A stretch of DNA of 56,352 nt, taken from Planctomycetota bacterium. Lineage in GTDB: Bacteria > Planctomycetota > Planctomycetia > Pirellulales > UBA1268. The stretch's first letter is position 1; each line of letters opens with the position of its first letter. The notes under the pieces were generated by a model that saw nothing but the letters and a program-made list of their open reading frames with translations, searched no databases and was not told the DNA's origin. Shown here in pieces: positions 9,751 through 17,407 of the stretch. The translations under genes and the position numbers were made by a program. The stretch is from contig JAPOIM010000021.1 in assembly GCA_029978905.1 (NCBI GenBank), positions 1 to 56,352 on the forward strand, in the 5' to 3' direction.

Positions 9751-10326
9751 ATGAGTGCACCATCGCCTTCCATGCCTGAAAGTCCGTCGGAGATAGACCT
9801 CGAAGACCGCCTGCGAGGGATTCGCATCCTGCTGCTCGACGTGGATGGGGTCCTCACCGATGGGATGGTGATGTGGGACAACAACGGGATCGAGAAGAAG
9901 GCCTTTCACATTCGCGATGGCCTCGGCATCAAACTCTGGGCGAAGAGCGGCGGACTCACGGGCATCGTCACCGGGCGCTCCAGCCATGTGGTGGAGGTGC
10001 GAGCGGGCGAACTCGATATTGGGATCGTTCGGCAGGGCGTGACCGACAAGAAGGCTGCGGTGCAAGCGATTCTTGAGGAGCACCGCCTTGCCTGGAGCGA
10101 AGCGGCATTCGTGGGGGATGACTTGCCTGACCTGGCGTGCGTCATGGCCTGCGGGATTGGCGTGGCGGTGGCCGATGCCTGCCCCGAACTTCGGCAGGCC
10201 GCTGATCTCGTGACGAATGCTGGTGGAGGGCGAGGTGCGGTCCGCGAAGTCGTCGAAAGGCTGCTACGGGCTCGCGGGGTTTGGGAGGCGTCGGTGCGTC
10301 GGTACCAGCCTGGGCCGGCTTCGTAG
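9751..10326 (+). CDS. kdsC: 3-deoxy-D-manno-octulosonate 8-phosphate phosphatase, KdsC-type HAD
   Basis: A 191-residue cytoplasmic HAD phosphatase without a cap domain. The DVDGVLTDG motif supplies the nucleophile Asp30 and acid Asp32; GIVTGRSS is motif II, the lysine lies in GVTDKKAAV, and FVGDDLPDL gives the magnesium-binding aspartates. This is the pattern and length of KdsC, which removes phosphate from Kdo 8-phosphate to give Kdo. It lies 44 bases after kdsD and 67 bases before the LptC/LptA-like gene on the same strand. The N terminus carries about 18 extra Ser/Pro/Glu-rich residues compared with short KdsC proteins. Confidence 0.93.
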   Translation: MSAPSPSMPESPSEIDLEDRLRGIRILLLDVDGVLTDGMVMWDNNGIEKKAFHIRDGLGIKLWAKSGGLTGIVTGRSSHVVEVRAGELDIGIVRQGVTDKKAAVQAILEEHRLAWSEAAFVGDDLPDLACVMACGIGVAVADACPELRQAADLVTNAGGGRGAVREVVERLLRARGVWEASVRRYQPGPAS

Positions 10327-10393
10327 CGCACACGCTCGCGGATTCACACACGTTAGGTTCATCGCAGCCATCAGGCAGTTTGGAATCGTCACC

Positions 10394-13300
10394 ATGGAAC
10401 ACAGGCTCGGACGTACGCTCCGCGTGTTCCTCATGGCTCTGGCGGCGACCGGCTTCTACCGCCTGACTGCCGTCCCGCTGATCGAGCAGTCTCGCAGTGC
10501 GCAAAACGTGCTTGAGCCCACCGCCGAAGAGGCAGCGGCCATCAAGGCGCGCGCCGCGACCCGGATGGCAAGCCTCGGCGAAATCTTTCCCGAGGGATCC
10601 TGGGAGCGAGACGATCCGATCGTCATCGACAGCAGTCGCATGCGGGTGTTGTGCAAGGAATACCATGCCTTGCCGGATGGGCGGATGAATCTTGTGCCCT
10701 GCACCCTTGTGCTCCTGCCGGAGCCGCCGGTGGGCGATGAGCCGGTCGGTCGAACGATCACGGTCAGAGCCCCGCAGGGTGCGGTGCTTGAGTTTGATGA
10801 ACCGATTGATCTGCGGCAGGGCCGGTTCGCGATGCCAGTGGGCGGCAACCTGCGAGGTGAGGTGATTGTGCGAGGCACTCCCACCACGCCCGAAGGGGAC
10901 GACGAGATCGAAATCAAAACGCGCGACCTTGAGCTTGCCGACAACCGGCTGCAGACGATCGAGGCCGTGCAGTTCCGCTATGGCCGCAGTCGTGGCAGCG
11001 GGCAAGGCTTTGTGGCCCGACTCCTCTCAAAGCCGGGCGAGGGAAGCGGGCGAGGACCTGCGATCGATGGCGTGGAAACGATGCGGCTCGAACGCGATGT
11101 GCAGATTCGCCTGGAAGGCCTTGCGGGAGGTTTTCTGCCTGGAAGCGATCCAGGCGTGGCTGCGGATGAGGCGTCGCCGGTTACGATCCACAGTCGTGGC
11201 AGCCTTGAGTTTGCCGTGGTGAGTCGACTGATCACGCTCTCCGACTCGGTCGATGTGTCGCGGACGTTGCCGGACGGTGGTGTGGAGCAACTTGCGTGTG
11301 ATCGGCTCTCGATCCTGCTGGCCGATGGTGCGGCCACGCCGGAGTCGGACGGACTCGACACGGGAGGCCTTCAGCCAGTGGAACTCGAGGCCCGCGGCAG
11401 TCCGGTGGTCGCACGCAGCACCAGTGGCGGGCTTGAGGTGCGAGCCGAGCGGCTGGGCTACGAAATGGCAACGCGTCGGATTCTCCTGGATGGGGAGCAA
11501 CCAGTGATGCTGTTGAGCCCCGACGCGGAACTCGAAGCCCGTTCTGTCGATTATGTGCCAGGACCGCCTGGATCTCCGGGGGCGCTGATGGCGGTCGGAC
11601 CAGGATGGCTGGAGTCGCAGCCGACCGCGGCCCATGGGGCCGTGCGGGTTGCCTGGAAGAAGTGGCTGCGTGTGCGGCCCGACGGTGAGGGGCATGTGGC
11701 CTCCGTGGCGGGTGATGCTCAAGCCAGTTTCGACAACCAAGGGCGGCTTGCTGCATCGGAGATTCATGTGTGGCTGGAAGTCGACGCGGCTGCGTCGGCG
11801 GCAGCACCGCCCCCGACGTCGATGCCAGGAGGGGTGAGTCTGGCGGGCGTGAAGCCTTCGCGGATGCTCGCCCGCGGGATCGTGGAAACCGATGCGCCGC
11901 AACTCGCCGCACGCAGCGATCGCCTTGAGATTTGGTTTCGCCACCCCAAGCCAGTGGCAGTGACTGTGCCTCCCGTCGTTCCGCCGGCGACGGCAGCGGT
12001 GACACCTCCTCCCGCCCCCTTCCAGCCTGCGGTGCCCACGTCTCCTCCCGCCCCGGTCGTGGCTCCGCCCGCAGACGCTCAGGACCGCGGTCGCATCGTG
12101 GCCACCGGAGCGCTGATGCGAGGGTTGGTAGACATGAAGCCGGAGGGGCCGGTGGTCGCGGAGATCTCACTCGAAGACTCGGTTCGACTGGTGGAGGAGC
12201 CAAAGCCAGGCGACACCGAACCGCAACTGGTGATCGAAGGGGATCAGCTGCAGGTAGTCAGGCCGACGGGGTTTGACGCTCGCGCCACCGTGGCCGGGCG
12301 ACCCGCCAAAATCACCGGTCGGGGCGTTGATCTGGAAGGTCCGCTGGTGGAGGTCGATCGTGGGCGGAACCGCATGACAGTGGATGGAGCAGGGCGGATG
12401 CGGCTGCCTGTCGCCGGACGCGGACTGGGCCTGGAGTCGTTGACCAGCGGGCCGGCGATGGCGGCGGCCGCGCCAGCCAGCGGCTCGCCGCAGTCGCTCG
12501 ATGTGACCTGGCAGGGACGCATGGACTTCGATGGGCTCACGGCCCGATTCATCGATCATGTGGTGACCTCCAGCGGCGAAGGACATCTGGAAGCCGGGTC
12601 GCTCGACGTGGTGCTCGACCGGCCATTCGACTTTTCAGCGATGTCGGCTAGCGGGAGTCATGGCCAAGCCGACGTGGCCCGTATCGCATGTGGCAGTGGC
12701 GTGAAGATTCGCAACGTCTCGCAGCTTGAAGGGGGATCGCGGTCGGTGGAGCGGCTGTATGTGCGCGACCTCGTCATCGATCGTGCGACGGGCAACGTGA
12801 TGGGCAACGGCCCTGGCCGGCTGGAGAACGTGCGGCTCGGACAGGCTCCAGGCTTTGATGCTCCCGCAGGCGTGGCAGGCTCCGCGCCCCCGCCAACCTC
12901 GCCGCGCCCAGACGAGCTGACGTACCTCTCGGTGGATTTTCAGCGGGGCATTGCCGGCAATCTCGGGCGACGGGTGCTGGAGTTTCAGCAGCGTGTCGAG
13001 GCGATCTTTGGTCCGGTGGCCTCGTGGGAGGACACTCTCGACGTGCATGCGGCGGATGGCTTGCCGCCGCGGACGGTGCGGATCTCCAGCGACGTGCTTG
13101 GCGTCGGTCAAACGCCACCTCTCCCGGGGCAGCGTCGAGGGAGCATGGAGTTGAACGCCACCGGCAACATTCGCGTGGAAGGTGACACCTTCACTGGTCG
13201 CAGCTCACGCTTGAGTTGGAGCGAAGCCAAGGACCTGATCGTGTTTGAGGGAGATGGTCGCAGCGACGCACAGCTGTATCGGCAGGAACGCGTCGGAGCG

Positions 13301-13435
13301 CCGATCTCCACCGCCTCGGCCGGAAAGATCCATTACTGGCGCGGTCTCAATCGAGTCGACATCCACGATGCGCGCTACCTCGACCTGGACCAGATCAATG
13401 CCTCCGCCGCCGGGTTCAAGCCGCCTGGCAGTTGA
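10394..13435 (+). CDS. large membrane-anchored LptC/LptA (OstA)-like protein
   Basis: A 1013-residue protein with one N-terminal membrane segment (about residues 9-30) and a long periplasmic part. It is rich in alternating beta strands of the kind found in LptC/LptA/OstA jelly rolls: a segment near 260-300 (SLEFAVVSRLITLSDSVDV) and the C-terminal 916-1013 stretch (LNATGNIRVEGDTFTGRSSR then DLIVFEGDGRSDAQLY) read like LptA repeats. A Pro/Ala/Val-rich linker lies around 519-565. It directly follows kdsD and kdsC, the slot of lptC-lptA. Inference: it bridges or carries lipopolysaccharide across the periplasm. The frame opens at 10217 inside kdsC; the ATG at 10394 is preferred because it puts the membrane anchor at the N terminus. 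Confidence 0.72.
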   Translation: MEHRLGRTLRVFLMALAATGFYRLTAVPLIEQSRSAQNVLEPTAEEAAAIKARAATRMASLGEIFPEGSWERDDPIVIDSSRMRVLCKEYHALPDGRMNLVPCTLVLLPEPPVGDEPVGRTITVRAPQGAVLEFDEPIDLRQGRFAMPVGGNLRGEVIVRGTPTTPEGDDEIEIKTRDLELADNRLQTIEAVQFRYGRSRGSGQGFVARLLSKPGEGSGRGPAIDGVETMRLERDVQIRLEGLAGGFLPGSDPGVAADEASPVTIHSRGSLEFAVVSRLITLSDSVDVSRTLPDGGVEQLACDRLSILLADGAATPESDGLDTGGLQPVELEARGSPVVARSTSGGLEVRAERLGYEMATRRILLDGEQPVMLLSPDAELEARSVDYVPGPPGSPGALMAVGPGWLESQPTAAHGAVRVAWKKWLRVRPDGEGHVASVAGDAQASFDNQGRLAASEIHVWLEVDAAASAAAPPPTSMPGGVSLAGVKPSRMLARGIVETDAPQLAARSDRLEIWFRHPKPVAVTVPPVVPPATAAVTPPPAPFQPAVPTSPPAPVVAPPADAQDRGRIVATGALMRGLVDMKPEGPVVAEISLEDSVRLVEEPKPGDTEPQLVIEGDQLQVVRPTGFDARATVAGRPAKITGRGVDLEGPLVEVDRGRNRMTVDGAGRMRLPVAGRGLGLESLTSGPAMAAAAPASGSPQSLDVTWQGRMDFDGLTARFIDHVVTSSGEGHLEAGSLDVVLDRPFDFSAMSASGSHGQADVARIACGSGVKIRNVSQLEGGSRSVERLYVRDLVIDRATGNVMGNGPGRLENVRLGQAPGFDAPAGVAGSAPPPTSPRPDELTYLSVDFQRGIAGNLGRRVLEFQQRVEAIFGPVASWEDTLDVHAADGLPPRTVRISSDVLGVGQTPPLPGQRRGSMELNATGNIRVEGDTFTGRSSRLSWSEAKDLIVFEGDGRSDAQLYRQERVGAPISTASAGKIHYWRGLNRVDIHDARYLDLDQINASAAGFKPPGS

Positions 13436-13491
13436 CGTGGTGCGGCGATCAAAAGCTCTGGCTGATCAGCGAGCGTGATGAGCTTGTGTGA

Positions 13492-14004
13492 TCACTGGCG
13501 TTTGTCTTGCGTCGGAGCCGGCTCTCGCGTGGCGTCCTCTGCCTGCTTCTCGTCTTCCTCAGGAAATGAAACTTTGCCGTCGTAGTCGATGACGACAAAC
13601 TTCAGTTCCATCTTCTTCATGAGTGCCTTCCGCTCTTCGACGGACTTTGCCTGCTGAATCGCCTTGGGAACGCGGGACACCATCACGCCCCAGTAGGGAG
13701 CATCCCAGCCGCCTTTCACCATGGCCCCCATGAAGAAATCATCCTCCTTCTTCCAGCCAAATCGCTCGCGGACCGCTTCGTAAGCGAGCTCGGGGATGCC
13801 CACCTGAGCCGCAATCGCGGCATAGAAACTGTCGGGGTCGTCGTATTCGTCGAGTGGCTTCACCCCGTCGATCTTTTTCTTATAGAGCTTCTCGAAGAAC
13901 GCCACGTTCTTGGGGTCGTCGGCAGGATCTGCTGCGGACACATGGCCAGTCATCGCGAAAGCGACCATGACCGACATCAGAAGCAACTTCGAAAAGACTT
14001 TCAT
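13492..14004 (-). CDS. secreted protein of unknown function
   Basis: A 170-residue protein with a clear signal peptide (MKVFSKLLLMSVMVAFAMTG, cleavage probably after VSA). The mature part is charged and helical, with Asp/Lys-rich stretches and a hydrophilic Glu/Thr/Pro-rich tail. No catalytic motif was recognised. The start at 14004 is chosen over 14022 because GGAG lies at 14011-14014 (complement), six bases upstream, and because the signal then begins at the N terminus. Its gene is convergent with the LptC/LptA-like gene and lies downstream of another minus-strand membrane protein. It is probably periplasmic. Confidence 0.75.
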   Translation of the reverse strand: MKVFSKLLLMSVMVAFAMTGHVSAADPADDPKNVAFFEKLYKKKIDGVKPLDEYDDPDSFYAAIAAQVGIPELAYEAVRERFGWKKEDDFFMGAMVKGGWDAPYWGVMVSRVPKAIQQAKSVEERKALMKKMELKFVVIDYDGKVSFPEEDEKQAEDATREPAPTQDKRQ

Positions 14005-14091
14005 AGTGATCTCCGAGAACATCCGTGCACGTTGTTGAGAGCAGTTTCAGGTTAAGTGTAGTGCGCATCACGGATGCGTTTTCAGGGGCAG

Positions 14092-14535
14092 TTACGTGCG
14101 AGAGCCTTCGTCCGCGGGCCCGCTGTTGTTTTGTGGCGATTCCTCTCGCGGACTTGCTTTCACATCGGTCTCGATGCGGATCACCTTGCGGACAACTCGC
14201 CGGATTCCAAAGAGCATCAGAAAGACGGCGGAATACCAGATCGCCGTCAGGAGAGGACTCAGGAGCAGTGTCATCGAACGATTCACGTCGCTCGACCATG
14301 CGCGGGAAGCGTGATCTCTTTCGGGCGAGCCGAGTTCGTACTTGTCGATTTCCGCCAGGAGGTGGGCATCGATTGCCCAGACGTGATTGGCGAGAAGGAC
14401 CACGCCTGCAATCATGGCCGTGCAGCAGAGAAGCCCGACCCCGACAGGCCCGAATCGACGGCCGGACGAGAACGTCACCACCCAAAACAGGAGTGGAAAT
14501 GCGATCCAAGCAGTGAGGAGCAGGCTCGGGTTCAT
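14092..14535 (-). CDS. small integral membrane protein of unknown function
   Basis: A 147-residue protein with three or four predicted membrane segments: LLLTAWIAFPLLFWVVTFSS at the N terminus, VGVGLLCCTAMIAGVVLLAN, and a pair near residues 88-110 (MTLLLSPLLTAIWYSAVFLM). The C-terminal 35 residues are hydrophilic with basic residues next to the membrane (IRRVVRKVIRIE). No family was recognised. It sits 116 bases downstream of ispH on the same strand. The composition is moderately lower in GC than the flanking blocks, as is true for the 13.5-16.7 kb segment in general. Confidence 0.6.
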   Translation of the reverse strand: MNPSLLLTAWIAFPLLFWVVTFSSGRRFGPVGVGLLCCTAMIAGVVLLANHVWAIDAHLLAEIDKYELGSPERDHASRAWSSDVNRSMTLLLSPLLTAIWYSAVFLMLFGIRRVVRKVIRIETDVKASPREESPQNNSGPADEGSRT

Positions 14536-14651
14536 CGATTGAGTTCAGTTGGTGACCATCAAACAGCGGTCAAGAATCGTCGCCAAGTTGTTTTGTAGTC
14601 GTTGTCCAAGCAATTCTCAGTGTGCATGTCGTTTTCGCCGTAGGCCGTGAG

Positions 14652-15488
14652 TCAGAGATTCATGAGGGCGTCATATACCGCTTGAATCGTGGTGTCTGGC
14701 GTTGAGGTTCCCGCGGTCAGTCCGACTGTCGTGATGTTCTCGAACCAGGCAGGCTGAAGTTCTTCGGCAGACGTCACCTGCCAGGCCGGCACGTTTGCGG
14801 CGTTGCAAAGCTGCACGAGTTGCTGTGTGTTGTTTGAATTCACACCGCCTACCACGACCATCGCGGAGACGCGTGGCAGGAGTCGTCGCACGGCCTCCTG
14901 CCGAAGCTTTGTTGGATGGCAGACGGTGTCGATAAAGCGGATGTCGGAGCCCGGATTCTGGCGATGAATCTCCGCCAGGATGATCTCCGCTTGGTCGGGC
15001 GGAGTGGTGGTTTGGCAGAGGACGCCTAGCCGTGGGGCGGCGAATGTGGCGACGTCGTTGAGATTTTCAATCACGGTACACGACGCGAGATCTTCAACGA
15101 TTCCTGAGACTTCGACGTGGCCTCTTTTCCCAATCAATAGGATGTGACGTGCTTCTCGCTGCAGGTCCGCTGCTGCTTCATGGGCTCGGCGGACCAGCGG
15201 GCAGGTGGTGTCGAGGAGTTGCTTGCCGGCTTGCTGGAGTTCTTGGGTTCTTGCGTTCGAGATCCCATGCGCGGTGATCATCACCACAGGTGTTTCGGGC
15301 AGTTGGTGTCGTCGATCTTCGGGTTGCTGCCGAAAGCCGCGTGCTGTCAATTGTTGATTGACTTCGGGATTGTGGACGAGTTCTCCGTGAATCGTCACTT
15401 CGTTCGGTATCTTCACGCTGGCAGCGAGTTGCAGGGCGTCGCGAACACCGAAGCACATTCCCATTTCGACGGCGCGAAGAATACGCAT
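14652..15488 (-). CDS. ispH: 4-hydroxy-3-methylbut-2-enyl diphosphate reductase
   Basis: A 278-residue iron-sulfur enzyme catalysing the last step of the methylerythritol phosphate pathway, giving isopentenyl and dimethylallyl diphosphate. All three cluster cysteines are present: Cys12 (GMCFGV), Cys96 (LLDTTCPLV) and Cys190 (DTVCHPTKLRQEAV). The catalytic histidine and glutamate lie in KRGHVEVSGI (His124, Glu126), and the substrate loop is GGVNSNNTQQL. The start is the ATG at 15488. A palindrome at 15573-15587, almost the same as one in front of the nearby regulator operon, lies 85 bases upstream and suggests that the regulator controls this gene. No strong ribosome site was seen. Confidence 0.96.
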   Translation of the reverse strand: MRILRAVEMGMCFGVRDALQLAASVKIPNEVTIHGELVHNPEVNQQLTARGFRQQPEDRRHQLPETPVVMITAHGISNARTQELQQAGKQLLDTTCPLVRRAHEAAADLQREARHILLIGKRGHVEVSGIVEDLASCTVIENLNDVATFAAPRLGVLCQTTTPPDQAEIILAEIHRQNPGSDIRFIDTVCHPTKLRQEAVRRLLPRVSAMVVVGGVNSNNTQQLVQLCNAANVPAWQVTSAEELQPAWFENITTVGLTAGTSTPDTTIQAVYDALMNL

Positions 15489-15572
15489 GAGGAAACCCGT
15501 TGTTGGTGTTGATGAGATGAATGGACGATGACCATGGCTTGACTCCGGGATGGCCGGGCGTCAGGGGCATGG

Positions 15573-15588
15573 CTTTGCGTTGCAAAGT
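15573..15588. promoter_or_regulatory. candidate operator upstream of ispH
   Basis: The inverted repeat CTTTG-cgttg-CAAAG (15573-15587, next base T) lies 85 bases before the ispH start. Read on the minus strand it is ACTTTGCAACGCAAAG, matching the palindrome at 16709-16725 (ACTTTGCATCACAAAG) at 14 of 16 positions. Both sites lie about 75-100 bases upstream of a start codon. Inferred to be a binding site for the winged-helix regulator encoded at 15635-16033. Confidence 0.55.
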
Positions 15589-15634
15589 GAAGGGGTAAAA
15601 AAACGAAAGTTGCCCTTGTTGATCTCTTCGCTTC

Positions 15635-16033
15635 TTACGCCGGTGACCAGCGCTGTATTCCTTGCCGAGGCTGGACATCGCGGGCGTCGTTCTGTGCATC
15701 CATGACCACATTTTCCAGGATGCTTACGTACTCGAGGAAGCGACGACGGCCTTCGGTGGTGAGGCAATGCATCGTCTGCTGTCGTCCGTCGCGTTGTTCT
15801 TTCCAAACATGCACGATCCGCGCCTCGATCAATACCGAAAGATGGCGACTCAGGTTGCCGTCGGTCAGAGAGCAAAGGTCTTTGAGTTCATTGAAGAGCA
15901 GGCCTGGAACGTGTGTTGCAAGCGAGGCGATGATGCCAAGACGTGCTTTTTCGTGGATCACTCGATCAAGCCCGTCGTAGGCAAATCGTCCGAGGCTCTC
16001 ACTCGATGCTGAGTCGTTACGGTTGGATGACAT
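15635..16033 (-). CDS. winged-helix transcriptional regulator (ArsR/MarR-like, HTH_27 type)
   Basis: A 132-residue DNA-binding protein. Residues about 22-105 give the winged-helix core: HEKARLGIIASLATHVPGLL, then FNELKDLCSLTDGNLSRHLS as the helix-turn-helix with LSRHLSVLIEA as the recognition helix, and the wing QRDGRQQTMHCLTTEGRRRF. This is the pattern of small regulators that are often encoded with a membrane protein. Its ATG overlaps the end of the upstream membrane-protein gene by 17 bases, so the two are translationally coupled. Likely autoregulated through the palindrome at 16709-16725, with a second target at ispH. No metal-binding cysteine pair was seen, so the inducer is unknown. Confidence 0.85.
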   Translation of the reverse strand: MSSNRNDSASSESLGRFAYDGLDRVIHEKARLGIIASLATHVPGLLFNELKDLCSLTDGNLSRHLSVLIEARIVHVWKEQRDGRQQTMHCLTTEGRRRFLEYVSILENVVMDAQNDARDVQPRQGIQRWSPA

Positions 16034-16634
16034 TCTTCCGCTCCAACTTCCAATAGAGAATTATCGCCGCAAGCAACTGTCCCCCACCAAAACTGAGCGC
16101 CATTCTCCAAGGTGCGAGCGCGTGCGGGCCGTCTCCGGCGAACAGGTGGATGCCGCCGCAGGCAGCATAGTAGACCCCGACAAAAAAGATCTCCCGGGGG
16201 AGTACGCGGAAGGAAGCAAAGACCCCCAGGCTGAAAATCAACGACCAAAGTCCCGGCAGCATCCAAGCAGTCTCTGGAGCTGAACGAGCAAGGCAGGCAG
16301 TGAGCAGGCCACCAACGAGGAGACACGGCAGGAACTGTTCGGTGGCCAGGAGTGTCATCTGACGATGGAACGCGGAGGGAGACTGCAGCGAGCGCCAAAT
16401 CATCTCCACGCCCGCAAGTGTTGCTCCAATCGCTGCAATGACGATCCACCAAGCAAGATAGATCCCAAGTTGGTTCGTTGGGTCAGTAATGAAGAAGGGT
16501 TGCAGAGCCGCCGCAACAAGCGCTGTCACGCCAGAAGCGGCAACGGACAACGCGCGATAGCCGCGGAAAACTTCCCCACGTGCCATTTGTCTGCGGATGA
16601 CAGAGATCTGACCAAGAGCTTCATGGAGTTCCAT
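16017..16634 (-). CDS. integral membrane protein paired with the winged-helix regulator
   Basis: A 205-residue protein with about six hydrophobic segments, including LSVAASGVTALVAAALQPFF, LGIYLAWWIVIAAIGATLAG, AWMLPGLWSLIFSLGVFASF, FVGVYYAACGGIHLF and SFGGGQLLAAIILYW. The N-terminal 25 residues are a soluble amphipathic stretch (LHEALGQISVIRRQMARGEV). It is the first gene of a two-gene unit and overlaps the regulator by 17 bases. No transport or enzyme motif was recognised. Context suggests that it senses or responds to the same signal as the regulator, but the sequence alone does not show this. Confidence 0.8.
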   Translation of the reverse strand: MELHEALGQISVIRRQMARGEVFRGYRALSVAASGVTALVAAALQPFFITDPTNQLGIYLAWWIVIAAIGATLAGVEMIWRSLQSPSAFHRQMTLLATEQFLPCLLVGGLLTACLARSAPETAWMLPGLWSLIFSLGVFASFRVLPREIFFVGVYYAACGGIHLFAGDGPHALAPWRMALSFGGGQLLAAIILYWKLERKNVIQP

Positions 16635-16708
16635 GTCACAATCATCCCGGTTGCAGAGGAGCCTCGGTCAAGGAAAGGTGTTTGCAAGAGACCGCGTCTG
16701 GCGAACTC

Positions 16709-16725
16709 ACTTTGTGATGCAAAGT
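16709..16725. promoter_or_regulatory. candidate operator of the membrane protein-regulator operon
   Basis: A 17-base inverted repeat, ACTTTG-tgatg-CAAAGT, with perfect six-base arms. It lies in the 221-base divergent gap, 75 bases upstream of the membrane-protein start at 16634 and about 130 bases before the HIT gene. A close copy precedes ispH at 15573-15588. Perfect arms and the repeated position argue for a protein-binding site rather than a hairpin terminator; no T run follows. Confidence 0.6.
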
Positions 16726-16855
16726 AACGCTGGGATGGTCGACCGTCAACTGCGAATTGCGATTTGTTCCCGACTGGACGGGAACGCCTTTTGCAGATCA
16801 GGATTTCCGACGACGGCGGCAGGCGTTTTTCCATGGCCAGGAGTGATGCAGGCGG

Positions 16856-17407
16856 ATGACACACCACACGCTCTGGGCACCTTGGCGGCTTTCGTATGTG
16901 CAGGGGCAGGATGCCAAGGAGCCGACGATCGAGCCCACGCACTGGCGAGCAGGGGCTGATCCTGGCTGCTTCCTCTGCCGCGCGGTGGCGGCGGTCGGCA
17001 GCGAGCAGCCGCTGGGTGTGCTTGAGCGGACCACCGCGAGTGTGGTGGTGGTCAACCGCTTTCCTTACGCCAGTGGGCACCTGCTGGTGGCTCCACTCGA
17101 TCATCGTGCGACCCTCGAAGATTTAGAGGAGGAGCAGCTGCTCGATCTTCAGCGTTGTTTGGCGAAGTGGTGTCGTGTGGCCCGCCGCACACTTCAGTGT
17201 CAGGGCTTCAATATCGGCCTCAACCTCGGCAAGGTCGCCGGAGCTGGGGTGCCGGGGCATCTCCATTGGCACCTCCTGCCTCGCTGGGATGGCGATGTGA
17301 ACTTCATGCCGGCGGTTGCTGGCACCCAGGTGATCCCGCAGGCACTGGAGAGCCTGTGGGAACAGTTGACGGAGGCAGCGACACACGAAGGGGTGCGTGA
17401 TGCTTGA
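16856..17407 (+). CDS. HIT family nucleotide hydrolase/transferase
   Basis: A 183-residue histidine-triad protein. The active site GHLHWHLLPRW supplies His135, His137 and His139 (HxHxHxxP). An N-terminal Cys38-x-x-Cys41 pair (GCFLC) probably binds zinc with His residues, as in the longer HIT branch related to Ap4A phosphorylase. The preceding NRFPYASGHLLVAPLDH motif is also typical. Substrates of this branch are dinucleoside polyphosphates or nucleotide conjugates, but the exact substrate cannot be assigned. The end overlaps the start of the dGTPase-like gene (ATGCTTGA), so the two are co-translated. Confidence 0.93.
   Translation: MTHHTLWAPWRLSYVQGQDAKEPTIEPTHWRAGADPGCFLCRAVAAVGSEQPLGVLERTTASVVVVNRFPYASGHLLVAPLDHRATLEDLEEEQLLDLQRCLAKWCRVARRTLQCQGFNIGLNLGKVAGAGVPGHLHWHLLPRWDGDVNFMPAVAGTQVIPQALESLWEQLTEAATHEGVRDA

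Noticed and set aside
10217..10393. N-terminal extension of the LptC/LptA-like gene into kdsC
   Set aside because: It would place 59 unlike residues before the membrane anchor and overlap kdsC by over 100 bases; the ATG at 10394 is more sensible.
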